NCBI GenBank assembly: GCA_900543555.1
Contig: UQRL01000014.1
Coordinates: 1-53,332 of the forward strand
Reading direction: 5' to 3'
From: an uncultured Oscillospiraceae bacterium
GTDB taxonomy: Bacteria > Bacillota > Clostridia > Oscillospirales > Acutalibacteraceae
Length of the DNA: 53,332 nucleotides
Position numbers and translations under genes: made by a program. Below are positions 10,783 to 19,107 of the stretch, one piece after another; position 1 is the first letter of the stretch, and every line of letters begins with the position of its first letter. Below the pieces are notes generated by a model. The model was given only the letters and a program-made list of their open reading frames with translations. It ran no database searches and was not told the origin of the DNA.

Positions 10783-11985
10783 TCAGCAGCCGCCCTCTCC
10801 CAGCAGCGCGTTGTAGATGCTGTCCACCCGGCCGTTTTTCAGGTAGACCCGGGGCACCCGCTTGGAGAGGCCGCACACCACCTCATAGTTGATGCTGCCT
10901 TCCAGGGCAGCCAGCTCGTCGGCGGTGATCTCCTCTTCCCCATCCCGGCCGATGAGGGTGACCAGGTCGCCCACTTTCACCTGCGGCAGGGCGGTCACGT
11001 CCGCCATCAGCTGGTCCATGCACACCCGGCCCAGGATGGGGCAGCGCTTGCCACCAATGAGAACCTGGGCCCCTTTGGCGGAGAGGATGCGGGGATAGCC
11101 GTCGGCATAGCCTACGGGCACAGTGGCCACCCGCATCTCCTTTTCCGCGGTGAATTTCCGGCCATAGCTGATGGTGGCCCCCGGCAGTACGGTCTTCACA
11201 TGGGAAACCACAGACTTCAGGGAGAGCACCGGCGTCAGCTCCGGGCGGTTCCGCAGGGCGCCGGAGGGGTACAGCCCATAGATGACGATGCCCGCCCGCA
11301 CCATATCCAGGTGGGAGAGGGGATAGTCGAACACGGCGGCGGAGTTGGCGCAGTGGCGCACCTCAAAAGAGACATCCTCTCGCAGCAGGGACTCGATCAT
11401 CTCCTTAAAGCAGCCGAACTGCCGCATGGTAAAGGCGTCCCCGGCTTTCCCCTCATCAGAGACGGCAAAGTGGGTGAAAATCCCCTCTGGGTACAGCCCC
11501 GGCAGAGTGCAGGCGGCCTTCACCTCCTGCACGGTGGCCTCGTCCCGGCTGATGTCCTGGTAATAAAAGCCCAGGCGGCTCATGCCCGTGTCGATCTTCA
11601 CATGGATCTTCACCGTGACCCCGGCTTTCACCGCGCAGTGGGAGAGCTCCTTCGCGTAGTCCAGGCTGTACACGCACTGAGAAATGGCGTGCTTTGCAAG
11701 GGACGCCGCCTCCTCCGGCGGGGTATAGCCCAGCACCAGCATGGGCTGGGAAATGCCCCCCAGCCGCAGCTGCAGGGCCTCTTCCAGATTGGAGACAGCA
11801 AACCAGTCCGCCCCCAGGGCCTCAAATTCCTGGGCCATGCGCACCGCCCCATGGCCATAGGCGTCCGCTTTCACCACGCAGCACACTTTGGCATTCGGAT
11901 TGGCCGCCTGCCGCACAGCGGCAAAATCCCGGGCCAGGGCGTCCAGGTCGATTTCCGCCCAGGTTCTTCTCAGTATTTCTTTCAT
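10783..11985 (-). CDS. alr: Alanine racemase
   Basis: A 400-residue PLP enzyme that interconverts L- and D-alanine for peptidoglycan. The PLP lysine is K39 in CCVVKADAYGHG. The catalytic tyrosine motif VPVGYADGYPRIL and the MVRAGIVIYGLYP stretch are both present. The length fits the family (about 370-400). The ATG follows AAAGGAGGAATCGTTGTT with good spacing. It is a separate unit from purL; the gap (11986-12246) holds repeat copy B and hairpins. Together with the VanY-type carboxypeptidase at 42.1 kb it belongs to cell-wall D-Ala metabolism. Confidence 0.95.
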   Translation of the reverse strand: MKEILRRTWAEIDLDALARDFAAVRQAANPNAKVCCVVKADAYGHGAVRMAQEFEALGADWFAVSNLEEALQLRLGGISQPMLVLGYTPPEEAASLAKHAISQCVYSLDYAKELSHCAVKAGVTVKIHVKIDTGMSRLGFYYQDISRDEATVQEVKAACTLPGLYPEGIFTHFAVSDEGKAGDAFTMRQFGCFKEMIESLLREDVSFEVRHCANSAAVFDYPLSHLDMVRAGIVIYGLYPSGALRNRPELTPVLSLKSVVSHVKTVLPGATISYGRKFTAEKEMRVATVPVGYADGYPRILSAKGAQVLIGGKRCPILGRVCMDQLMADVTALPQVKVGDLVTLIGRDGEEEITADELAALEGSINYEVVCGLSKRVPRVYLKNGRVDSIYNALLGEGGC

Positions 11986-12033
11986 AACAACGATTCCTCC
12001 TTTCCCAGCCCCCCAAGGGGGCCGGCAAAGAAC

Positions 12034-12055
12034 GCACCTTTCTTACGAAAGGTGC
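12034..12055. terminator. Hairpin between alr and purL
   Basis: GCACCTTTC-TTAC-GAAAGGTGC. On the plus strand it is followed by CTTTTCTCTT. On the minus strand, the direction of purL, the tail is only GTTCTTTG, so termination of purL here would be weak. It may belong to the adjacent repeat element. Confidence 0.4.
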
Positions 12056-12062
12056 CTTTTCT

Positions 12063-12185
12063 CTTCTTTCTTGAAAGAAAGAAGCAAAGAACTGCGGGTG
12101 CTCCCGCGGAGCAAGTCGCGCCCTGGAGCGGCGGCTTGGGCCGCGCTTATGCAGGACGCTAACGCACGTCCGCGCCGATGGTTTT
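12063..12185. repeat. Dispersed repeat modules, copy B
   Basis: CTTCTTTCTT-GA-AAGAAAGAAG (12063-12084) is a perfect 10-bp inverted repeat followed by CAAAGA; it matches module 1 of copy A. CACGTCCGCGCCGATGGTTTT (12165-12185) is the reverse complement of copy A module 2 with one change. GC-rich hairpins such as GCGGC-TTGG-GCCGC lie between. No gene is seen. Confidence 0.6.
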
Positions 12186-12246
12186 CTTCTGTCCTTTCCG
12201 CCCCTGCCGCAGGCAGAAGGGCGGCTTGGCCAGTCCGGCCACGGAC

Positions 12247-15200
12247 TTACTTAAAGTACTTCACGCCGCTCTCGAACAGCAGCTGGTCCTTCTCGCCGGG
12301 GACGTTCTTGTACAAATCCTTGCCCTTGCGCTCGGAGTGGCCCATCTTGCCCAGCACACGGCCGTCCGGGCTGGTGATGCCCTCAATGGCGCACACAGAG
12401 CCGTTGGGGTTCCATTGGATGTCGCCGCTGACCTGGCCGTCCAGATCCACATACTGGGTGGCCACCTGGCCGTTCTCAATGAGCTTGTGCAAAGCCTTGT
12501 CGTCGGCCACGAACCGGCCCTCCCCGTGGGACACGGGCACGGTGAAGACGTCGCCGGCGTTCACGCCCGCCATCCAGGGGGACTTCACGCTGGTGACCCG
12601 GGTGTACACCATGCGGCTGACATGGCGGCCCAAGGTGTTGAAGGTCAAGGTGGGGTCGTCCTCCTTGGGCTCGGTGATCTTGCCATAGGGCACCAGGCCC
12701 AGCTTAATCAAAGCCTGGAAGCCGTTGCAGATGCCCAGCATCAGGCCGTCCCGGGTTTCCAGCAAATCGGTGACAGCCTGGGCGATGCGGGGGTTGCGGA
12801 AGGTGGTGGCGATGAACTTGCCGCTGCCTTCGGGCTCGTCGCCGCCGGAGAAGCCGCCGGGCAGCATGACAATCTGGGCCCGGCGGATGGCTTTCTCCAT
12901 CCGTTCGATGGTCTCCTCAATGTCGGAGACGGACAGGTTCTTCACCACCAAGATCTCGGTCTCGGCGCCGGCCTTCTCAAAGGCCCGGGCGGAGTCCACC
13001 TCGCAGTTGGTGCCGGGGAAAGCGGGGATGAACACCCGGGGCCGGGCCACCTTGATGGCCGGGGCCTTGTTCTCCCGCTTCTCCCACAGGGGCACGTCCT
13101 GAGAGACGGGCACGGGATGGGCGTTGTTGGGGAAAATCTTCTCCAAAGTGCCCATCCAGGCGGCGCACAGCTCCTCCAGGGAAATGCGCTCGCCGCCCAG
13201 CTTCACATCCTCCTTGCTGGAGGTGCGGCCCAAAATCACAGGGGACAGGGCGGCGTCGGTGGAGAGGTCCGCCTCGCTGGAGAGCTCCACCACCAAAGCG
13301 CCCTCCTGGGGGGCGTACAGGGTCTCTTTAGACAGGCCCTCCGCAAAGCGGAAGCCGGTCTTGCTGCCGAAGCACATCCGCAGCACGGCGGCGGCGGCAC
13401 CGCCCTCCCGGACCACGCCGGCGGAGATGATATCCCCGCACTCGATGTGCAGCAGCACAGCCCGGTAGTAGGCCTTCAGGGCCTCCCAGTTGGGCATGCC
13501 GTTTTCGTCCTCGGGGATGGGCAGCAGCGCGAAGGTGGAGCCGGGCTTCTTGGCGCAGGCGAAAATGGTCGAGCTTGCCTTGGTCATGGTGACGGCGAAG
13601 CTCACCAGGGTGGGGGGCACGTCCAGCTGCTCAAAGGAGCCGGACATGCTGTCCTTGCCGCCGATGGAGGGCAGCCCCATGCCCAGCTGGGCTTCCAGAG
13701 CGCCCAGCAGCGCGGCGGCGGGCTTGCCCCAGCGGGAGGGTACATCGTGAAGCCGCTCGAAATACTCCTGGAAGGTGAGCCGGGCCTTCAAGGGGTCCGC
13801 GCCCACGGCGGCCAGCTTGGAGAGGCTCTCCACCACGGCGTAGGCGGCGCCCTCAAAGGGGGAGTACCGGGCCACGCCGGGGATGTAGCCGTAGCTCATG
13901 GCGGTGGCGTCGTCGGTCTCGCCATGGAGCAGGGGAACCTTGGCCACCATTGCCTCCTCGGGGGTCAGCTGGTACTCGCCAGAGAAGGGCATCAGCACCG
14001 TGCCCGCGCCAATGCTGGAGTCGAACCGCTCGGACAGGCCCTTCTGGCAGCAGACTTCCAGCCGGGCCATGTTGGCCTTCAGGGCCTCTGTGCCCTCTTT
14101 GCCGGCCAGGCAGGCGGGCACGCTCTTCCGGTAGCTCTCGCCCTGGGGCGCGGCGATCTGGGCCTCGGCGTTCTGGGTGACGCCGTTGGTATCCAAAAAG
14201 GCCCGGGACAGGTTGACAATCTCATCGCCCCGCCACTCCATGCGCAGCCGGGGCTCTTCCGTCACCACGGCCACCACGGTGGCGTCCAGGTTCTCCTCCC
14301 GGGCCTTGCGCTGGAACTCCTCCACATCCTGGGGCGCCAGCACCACGGCCATGCGCTCCTGGCTTTCGGAGATGGCCAGCTCGGTGCCGTCCAGGCCCTC
14401 ATATTTCTTAGGCACCTGGTTCAGGTCGATCTGAAGGCCGGGGGCCAGCTCGCCGATGGCCACGCACACGCCGCCCGCGCCAAAGTCGTTGCAGCGCTTG
14501 ATGAGGGTGGAGACGCTGGGGTCCCGGAACAGGCGCTGGAGCTTCCGCTCGGTGGGGGGGTTGCCCTTCTGCACCTCGGCGCCGCAGACCTCCACGCTCT
14601 TTTCCGTGTGGGCCTTGCTGGAGCCGGTGGCCCCGCCGATGCCGTCCCGGCCGGTGGCCCCGCCCAGCAGCACGATCACATCCCCAGGGACGGGCTCCTC
14701 CCGGCGGACATTGGCCTTGGGAGAGGCGCCGATGACCGCGCCGATCTCCATGCGCTTGGCAACGTAGCCGGGGTCGTACAGCTCGGTGACCTGTCCGGTG
14801 GCCAGGCCGATCTGGTTGCCGTAGGAGGAATACCCCGCGGCAGCCCCCGTGGTGATCTTCCGGCTGGGCAGCTTGCCGTGGAGGGTCTTTTCAAAGGGGA
14901 CGGTGGGGTCGCCGCTGCCGGTGACCCGCATGGCCTGGTACACATAGGCCCGGCCGGAGAGGGGGTCCCGGATGGCGCCGCCCAGGCAGGTGGCCGCGCC
15001 GCCGAAGGGCTCGATCTCCGTGGGGTGGTTGTGGGTCTCGTTCTTGAACTGGATGAGCCAGGTCTCGGTCTTGCCGTCGATGGTGACGGGGGCCTCGATG
15101 GAGCAGGCGTTGATCTCATCGCTCACATCCAGGTCGGGCACCAGGCCCTTTTTCCGCAGGTACTTGCCGCCGATGGTGGCCATGTCCATCAGGGACACGG

Positions 15201-16005
15201 GCTTGTCCTTGCCCTGGTACAGCTCCTCCCGCAGGGAGAGGTAGTCCTGCAAAGTCTTTTCCACGGCCTGGCTGAGGGCGCCCTTCTCCACGTCGATTTT
15301 GTTCAGGCGGGTGAGGAAGGTGGTGTGGCGGCAGTGGTCGCTCCAATAGGTGTCGATAACCCGCAGCTCGGTGACGGTGGGGTCCCGGTGCTCCTCATCC
15401 CGGAAATAATCCCGGCAGAACTCCAGGTCAGAGAGGGTCATGGCAAAACCCATGGAGTTGAAGTACGCCTGCATCTGGGCCCCGTCCCAGCTGGTAAAAC
15501 CGGTGACACGGGCCACGTCCGCAGGGACCTCGGCCTGCAGCTCCAGGCTTTCTGGCTTTTCCTGAGAGGCTTCCCGGCTTTCCACCGGGTTGATGAGATA
15601 CCCTTTGACCTTCTCAAACTCCTGGTCCGAAATCCGGCCCTTCAAGCCGATGACCTTGGCGGTGAGCACGGCGGGGCGCTCCCCCTGGGTCAGCAGCTGC
15701 ACACACTGGGCGGCAGAGTCCGCCCGCTGGTCATACTGGCCGGGAAGATACTCCATGGCGAACACCTTGTATTCCGCCGGAAGCCGGAACTCTTCCCCAT
15801 AGACCGCGTCCATGGTGGGCTCGGAGAGGATGGTGCGGGCTGCAGCGGCGAACTGCTCCCTGCTGAGGCCCGAGACATCGTACCGGTTGAGGATACGCAC
15901 CTCCTCCAGCCCCTGAACGCCCAGGTTGCCCTTTAAATCAGCCAGCATGTGCTGGGCCTCGATGTTAAAGCCCTGTTTTTTCTCAACAAATACCCGTGTG
16001 ACCAT
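12247..16005 (-). CDS. purL: Phosphoribosylformylglycinamidine synthase, single-chain form
   Basis: A 1252-residue enzyme of step four of purine synthesis. It makes FGAM from FGAR, ATP and glutamine. The N-terminal and two AIRS-like synthase domains carry the ATP and FGAR sites (DTYWSDHCRHTTF, HNHPTEIEPFGGAATCLGG, GGKDSMSGSF). The C-terminal glutaminase has FPGTNCEVDSARAF, MLPGGFSGGDEP and the nucleophile motif GICNGFQALIKLG. The layout matches the clostridial long PurL. The ATG at 16005 (VTRVFVEKKQGFN) follows AAAGGTGG; eight codons upstream are ignored. It stands alone here, away from any other pur genes. Confidence 0.95.
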   Translation of the reverse strand: MVTRVFVEKKQGFNIEAQHMLADLKGNLGVQGLEEVRILNRYDVSGLSREQFAAAARTILSEPTMDAVYGEEFRLPAEYKVFAMEYLPGQYDQRADSAAQCVQLLTQGERPAVLTAKVIGLKGRISDQEFEKVKGYLINPVESREASQEKPESLELQAEVPADVARVTGFTSWDGAQMQAYFNSMGFAMTLSDLEFCRDYFRDEEHRDPTVTELRVIDTYWSDHCRHTTFLTRLNKIDVEKGALSQAVEKTLQDYLSLREELYQGKDKPVSLMDMATIGGKYLRKKGLVPDLDVSDEINACSIEAPVTIDGKTETWLIQFKNETHNHPTEIEPFGGAATCLGGAIRDPLSGRAYVYQAMRVTGSGDPTVPFEKTLHGKLPSRKITTGAAAGYSSYGNQIGLATGQVTELYDPGYVAKRMEIGAVIGASPKANVRREEPVPGDVIVLLGGATGRDGIGGATGSSKAHTEKSVEVCGAEVQKGNPPTERKLQRLFRDPSVSTLIKRCNDFGAGGVCVAIGELAPGLQIDLNQVPKKYEGLDGTELAISESQERMAVVLAPQDVEEFQRKAREENLDATVVAVVTEEPRLRMEWRGDEIVNLSRAFLDTNGVTQNAEAQIAAPQGESYRKSVPACLAGKEGTEALKANMARLEVCCQKGLSERFDSSIGAGTVLMPFSGEYQLTPEEAMVAKVPLLHGETDDATAMSYGYIPGVARYSPFEGAAYAVVESLSKLAAVGADPLKARLTFQEYFERLHDVPSRWGKPAAALLGALEAQLGMGLPSIGGKDSMSGSFEQLDVPPTLVSFAVTMTKASSTIFACAKKPGSTFALLPIPEDENGMPNWEALKAYYRAVLLHIECGDIISAGVVREGGAAAAVLRMCFGSKTGFRFAEGLSKETLYAPQEGALVVELSSEADLSTDAALSPVILGRTSSKEDVKLGGERISLEELCAAWMGTLEKIFPNNAHPVPVSQDVPLWEKRENKAPAIKVARPRVFIPAFPGTNCEVDSARAFEKAGAETEILVVKNLSVSDIEETIERMEKAIRRAQIVMLPGGFSGGDEPEGSGKFIATTFRNPRIAQAVTDLLETRDGLMLGICNGFQALIKLGLVPYGKITEPKEDDPTLTFNTLGRHVSRMVYTRVTSVKSPWMAGVNAGDVFTVPVSHGEGRFVADDKALHKLIENGQVATQYVDLDGQVSGDIQWNPNGSVCAIEGITSPDGRVLGKMGHSERKGKDLYKNVPGEKDQLLFESGVKYFK

Positions 16006-16120
16006 GTATTCCACCTTTCCGGCCCCCACAGCCAGGGGACCTCAGAACTTTTCCCACGCGCCGGCCCTCCTGCCAGAGCGGCAGCGGAACGCCGGGACAC
16101 TCGTTTGGGACGGCGCAAAA

Positions 16121-16171
16121 AACTGGCCGCCTTGTCCACTTCATTGTAACACAAGGGGCCAGTTTAATAAA
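16121..16171 (-). promoter_or_regulatory. purL promoter region with inverted repeat
   Basis: On the minus strand TACAAT (16148-16143) is a good -10; the -35 at 17 bases is TTTATT, which is weak. AACTGGCCGCCTTGT (16121-16135) and ACAAGGGGCCAGTT (16151-16164) form an inverted repeat with one extra base, and the -10 lies in its loop. This could be an operator or a 5' RNA hairpin. It does not resemble the Gram-positive PurR box. The remaining bases to 16254 show nothing clear. Confidence 0.4.
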
Positions 16172-16254
16172 GCTCTAATTCCAAGTTTTCTCGTTCTTGC
16201 GCTTTTGCACAATTCCCCGGGAAGATGTGAAACATCTCTGCCACGGGAAGTTTG

Positions 16255-17541
16255 TCACAGCTTTCTGTTTTTCCGCAGCTCCTGGGGAGAAACGCTGCCC
16301 ATATCGCCAATGGAGAGGGCCACGCTGTGCTTGATGGGCTTCCATTCGATGTTGCCGAACACCGCCACCAGCATGGCGATGCCAAAGGAGAACACAAAGA
16401 AGGGGAATGTGAAGGAATAGGCGATCTTCTTCCCACGGGAACAGCGGATGCGCCTGCCCTCCGTCAGCAAAGTCACCGCGCCCAGAAGATACATGGTGGC
16501 GTAGGAGTTCACCACCGACACCAGCACCGAGGCGAAGAAAATGTCCATCTGGCTGCGGGCAGAGGTGATGCCCACAACAAACATCGCCGCGTTGAGCACA
16601 AGGCTGATGACGGTCAGCACCACCGCAGGGATGGTGCACATCAGCATGTCGAAGCAAGCGAAGCTTCCGTCGCAGAGCATGGTCTTGACCATGCTGCCGC
16701 CCCGCTTGGCCACCACCTGCAGATAGCCCTTTACCCACCGGGACCGCTGGATGATGGACTGCTTGAAGCTCTGGGGCTGCTCGTCGTAGACCATGGCGTC
16801 GTGGCAATAGGCAATCCGGATGCCCCGGGCCACCAGGTCGGCGGTGAACTCCAGGTCTTCTGTAAGGAGGAAATACTCCCAGCCCCCCAGCTCATCCAGC
16901 AGGTCCTGGGCGAAGAGGAAGCCCGTGCCGGACACGGCGCAGCTGGTGCCCAGGTAGTCCCGGGGGCGGTTTAGGTACTCGGACTCCCGCAAAAACCAGA
17001 TGCCATAGCCCGCGGTGATCCAGTTGTCCCCAAAGTTTTTGGTGTTGCGGTAGCCGGTTACGGCCCGGTTCCCGTTGGAGAACACCTTGTTCATCTCCGT
17101 GACGTAGTGGGGGTCCAGCAGGTTGTCCGCGTCGAAGACGAAGTAGCCGTCGTAGCGCTCCTGGGGGAAGTCCTCCCGAATGTGCTCCAGCAGGAAAGCC
17201 AGGGCGTAGCCCTTGCCCACCTGCATCTTGTTCTGCCGCTCAAACACCCGCGCGCCATGCTCTCTGGCAATGGAGGCTGTGCCGTCGGTGCAGTTGTCCG
17301 CCACCACATAAATGTCCAGCAGGTCCTGGGGATAGTCCTGCTGCCGGATGCTCTCCAGCAGCTGGGCGATGACGGCGCTCTCGTTGCGGGCGGCGATGAG
17401 CACCGCGTACCGGCACAGTTTGCGCGCCGTGAAGGTCCGCCGCTTGCGCAGCAGCCGCGCGCCCAGAAACACCGCCTGATAGCAGTAGCATGCCGCGAAC
17501 AAAGCCGCCAGAAGAAAATTGATTGCAGATAAGGCTTCCAT
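16255..17541 (-). CDS. Membrane-bound family 2 glycosyltransferase
   Basis: A 428-residue processive-type GT2 enzyme. An N-terminal helix (about 5-30) is followed by the GT-A domain: LIAARNESAVIAQLLESI, the first acidic motif VVADNCTDGT, and FVFDADNLLDPHYV as the DxD. Then come LLTEDLEFTADL (the TED acid) and QRSRWVKG (the Q/RxxRW acceptor motif). Three or four C-terminal helices follow. This is the cellulose/hyaluronan/PNAG synthase arrangement, so a polysaccharide is probably extended and pushed through the membrane; the product is unknown. The ATG at 17541 follows AAAGGAG; the longer frame is rejected. A 5' leader of about 170 bases runs from the promoter at 17.72 kb. Confidence 0.88.
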   Translation of the reverse strand: MEALSAINFLLAALFAACYCYQAVFLGARLLRKRRTFTARKLCRYAVLIAARNESAVIAQLLESIRQQDYPQDLLDIYVVADNCTDGTASIAREHGARVFERQNKMQVGKGYALAFLLEHIREDFPQERYDGYFVFDADNLLDPHYVTEMNKVFSNGNRAVTGYRNTKNFGDNWITAGYGIWFLRESEYLNRPRDYLGTSCAVSGTGFLFAQDLLDELGGWEYFLLTEDLEFTADLVARGIRIAYCHDAMVYDEQPQSFKQSIIQRSRWVKGYLQVVAKRGGSMVKTMLCDGSFACFDMLMCTIPAVVLTVISLVLNAAMFVVGITSARSQMDIFFASVLVSVVNSYATMYLLGAVTLLTEGRRIRCSRGKKIAYSFTFPFFVFSFGIAMLVAVFGNIEWKPIKHSVALSIGDMGSVSPQELRKNRKL

Positions 17542-17878
17542 AAAAATCTCCTTTCCCCCGCACCCTCTGAAGAAGCCGGGAAGAACGCTTATATGCCATG
17601 GAGCCTTCTGCTCCATTTGACGCAAGCCTGTTACAGGTGCCCGGAGAGCGCTGCCCCTTCAGCATATCGCAGGGTGTTCAACACTTTTTCAACCGGGCGT
17701 CCTCTTGACCTCTATTTTAGCACACCTAAAGCATATTGTGAACAAATTAAGTACAACGCGATGATTTTCTTAAGATTTTATTAACACGCCCCTTTTTTGA
17801 AAAATTTTTTGGCAAAATTTGATTTTGGGCTTGCATTTTCTCCCAGAATCGTGTAAACTAATCAAGCACCAAAAAATT
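17542..17878. promoter_or_regulatory. Divergent promoter region of GT2 gene and tRNA-Val
   Basis: A 337-base region without a protein gene. For the GT2 gene (minus) TTCACA (17742-17737), 17 bases, TAAAAT (17719-17714), giving a leader of about 170 bases. The leader contains the inverted repeat TGGAGC/GCTCCA near 17.6 kb. For the tRNA (plus) TTGCAT (17831-17836), 17 bases, TAAACT (17854-17859), 19 bases before the tRNA. The stretch 17755-17830 is AT-rich and otherwise featureless. Confidence 0.75.
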
Positions 17879-17955
17879 GGGCGCTTAGCTCAGCTGGCTA
17901 GAGCACCTGCTTGACGTGCAGGGGGTCAGCGGTTCAAGTCCGTTAGCGCCCACCA
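17879..17955 (+). tRNA. tRNA-Val (GAC)
   Basis: A full cloverleaf: acceptor stem GGGCGCT/AGCGCCC, D arm with AGCTGGCTA, and anticodon stem CCTGC/GCAGG with loop TTGACGT, giving anticodon GAC for GUC/GUU valine codons. The T arm is AGCGG-TTCAAGT-CCGTT, with one G-U pair. The discriminator is A and CCA is encoded (17953-17955). Its own promoter lies upstream and a terminator directly follows. Confidence 0.95.
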
Positions 17956-17956
17956 T

Positions 17957-17998
17957 AAAAAAGCCGCTTAAACACTGGGTTTAGGCGGTTTTTCTTTT
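17957..17998 (+). terminator. tRNA terminator
   Basis: AAAAAGCCGCTTAAAC pairs with GGTTTAGGCGGTTTTT (one bulge), followed by CTTTTT. Confidence 0.75.
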
Positions 17999-18194
17999 TG
18001 CCTGTAACACACTCTCGATTTTCCGCGGCCTTTTTGGGCCGCTTTTGCTTTCTTGGAAATTCCATAGGCCACCGTGCGCCTGCTCACAAGCCGCCCCGCT
18101 CTTTCGCAACGCCGCCCCCAAAGCAAAAAGCAATCCCCCTGCCTTTGGCAAGGGGGATTGCAACAGATCGCCGTGATCCTGCGGAGCGCCCGCC

Positions 18195-18778
18195 TCACTC
18201 CCGGGACATCCGCCGGTTGCGATACTCCGAGGGCAGGCAGCCCACATATTTTTTGAACTGTCGGGAGAAATAGCTGGGGTTCATATACCCCACTGCGTAG
18301 CTGACATCATACAGCTTGTTGGAGAGATCCATTAAAAGCTCCTTGGCTTTCTCCATGCGGACATTGGTCAGATAGCGGTTGATGGTGGTGCCCGTCACCT
18401 GCCGGAAAAGCAGGCACAGGTATGTGGGCGTCAGGTAGACCTGAGCGGCCAGCTCGTTGATGGTCAAATTCTCACTGTACCGCTCCCGAATGGTCTTCTG
18501 CACCTGCTGAATCATGCCGATGGTGGCTGAGTCGTTTTTCAGGCGGATCAGGTCGCGCACATTGCTTCCATACTGGAGCAGCAGTTCCCGCATCTGCTCC
18601 AAGGTCTCGGAATGGAAGAGCTGATCCAAAATTGACTGTTGGGAAAGCGTGCCCTCTTCCCCTTCTCCCATCTGTTCTCGCAGCACGCCGTACACCTCGA
18701 AGATATAGCGGCTGATCACATTCCGATAACCTCATAGGAATCATTCAAAGGGATCTCTCTGGAAAAAGACAAGTTCAT
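18195..18778 (-). pseudogene. AraC-type regulator with a one-base frameshift
   Basis: The clear part is an AraC/YesN-like C-terminal region of 174 codons, frame 18719-18195. Two helix-turn-helix units are visible (LTINELAAQVYLTPTYLCLLFRQVTGTTI and KLYDVSYAVGYMNPSYFSRQFKKYVGCLPSEYR). That frame would have to start at GTG 18719 with a poor ribosome site. An ATG at 18778 with AGGAGGA at ideal spacing opens MNLSFSREIPLNDSYEVIG in another frame and stops at a TGA exactly where the first frame begins. Restoring one base, as in GGAAATGTG, would join them into about 195 residues. A real mutation or a sequencing error would explain it. No sensor or receiver domain is present. Confidence 0.7.
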
Positions 18779-19107
18779 AACTTCTGTTCCTCCTATCAGC
18801 CACTGTGTCTGAAACAGTCTTCTGTGCCAGTATAACACAGGAAAAAGCCGTAAAAAAGGAACATTCTTTTCATTTATGCCACAAAATTATAAGGATGGGC
18901 GGAAGTGGGCCCGCCAGCGCGAAATTCGTTTTTTATTGACAAAGGCACCGCTGTGTAGGAAAATAAAGATGTATGGGGAAAAATCTGCCGGAGCGCGCTG
19001 GTTTTGCGGCGGCCCTGGCCCCCGCACTTTTCATTTTACCATTGTGCATCTGGCACATATTACGCTGCCATCGGGCAAAAGGAGGCAGGCGCGGCGCGCC
19101 GAACAGA
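18779..19107. promoter_or_regulatory. Divergent region between AraC-type and MalY-like genes
   Basis: Minus strand: an extended -10 TGTTATACT (18837-18829) with no good -35 can serve the AraC-type gene. Plus strand: TTGACA (18936-18941) without a convincing -10, and TTTACC-N17-TATTAC (19035-19063), whose spacer holds the inverted repeat TGTGC-ATCTG-GCACA, a possible operator for the MalY-like gene. No further gene is seen. Confidence 0.4.

Noticed and set aside
12178..15936. A 1252-residue plus-strand protein opposite purL
   Set aside because: It is a composition-driven shadow frame: no ribosome site, His/Gly/Leu-rich low-complexity product, and perfect PurL motifs on the other strand.
17560..17720. 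Cyclic di-GMP riboswitch ahead of the GT2 gene
   Set aside because: The GEMM-type conserved core could not be found; only local hairpins are visible.
18719..18778. Programmed ribosomal frameshift in the AraC-type gene
   Set aside because: No slippery sequence or downstream stimulator is seen; a simple base loss explains the break.
18973..19107. Signal-peptide-like N-terminus of the MalY-like protein
   Set aside because: The hydrophobic stretch lies upstream of the conserved family start and has no ribosome site; family members are cytoplasmic.
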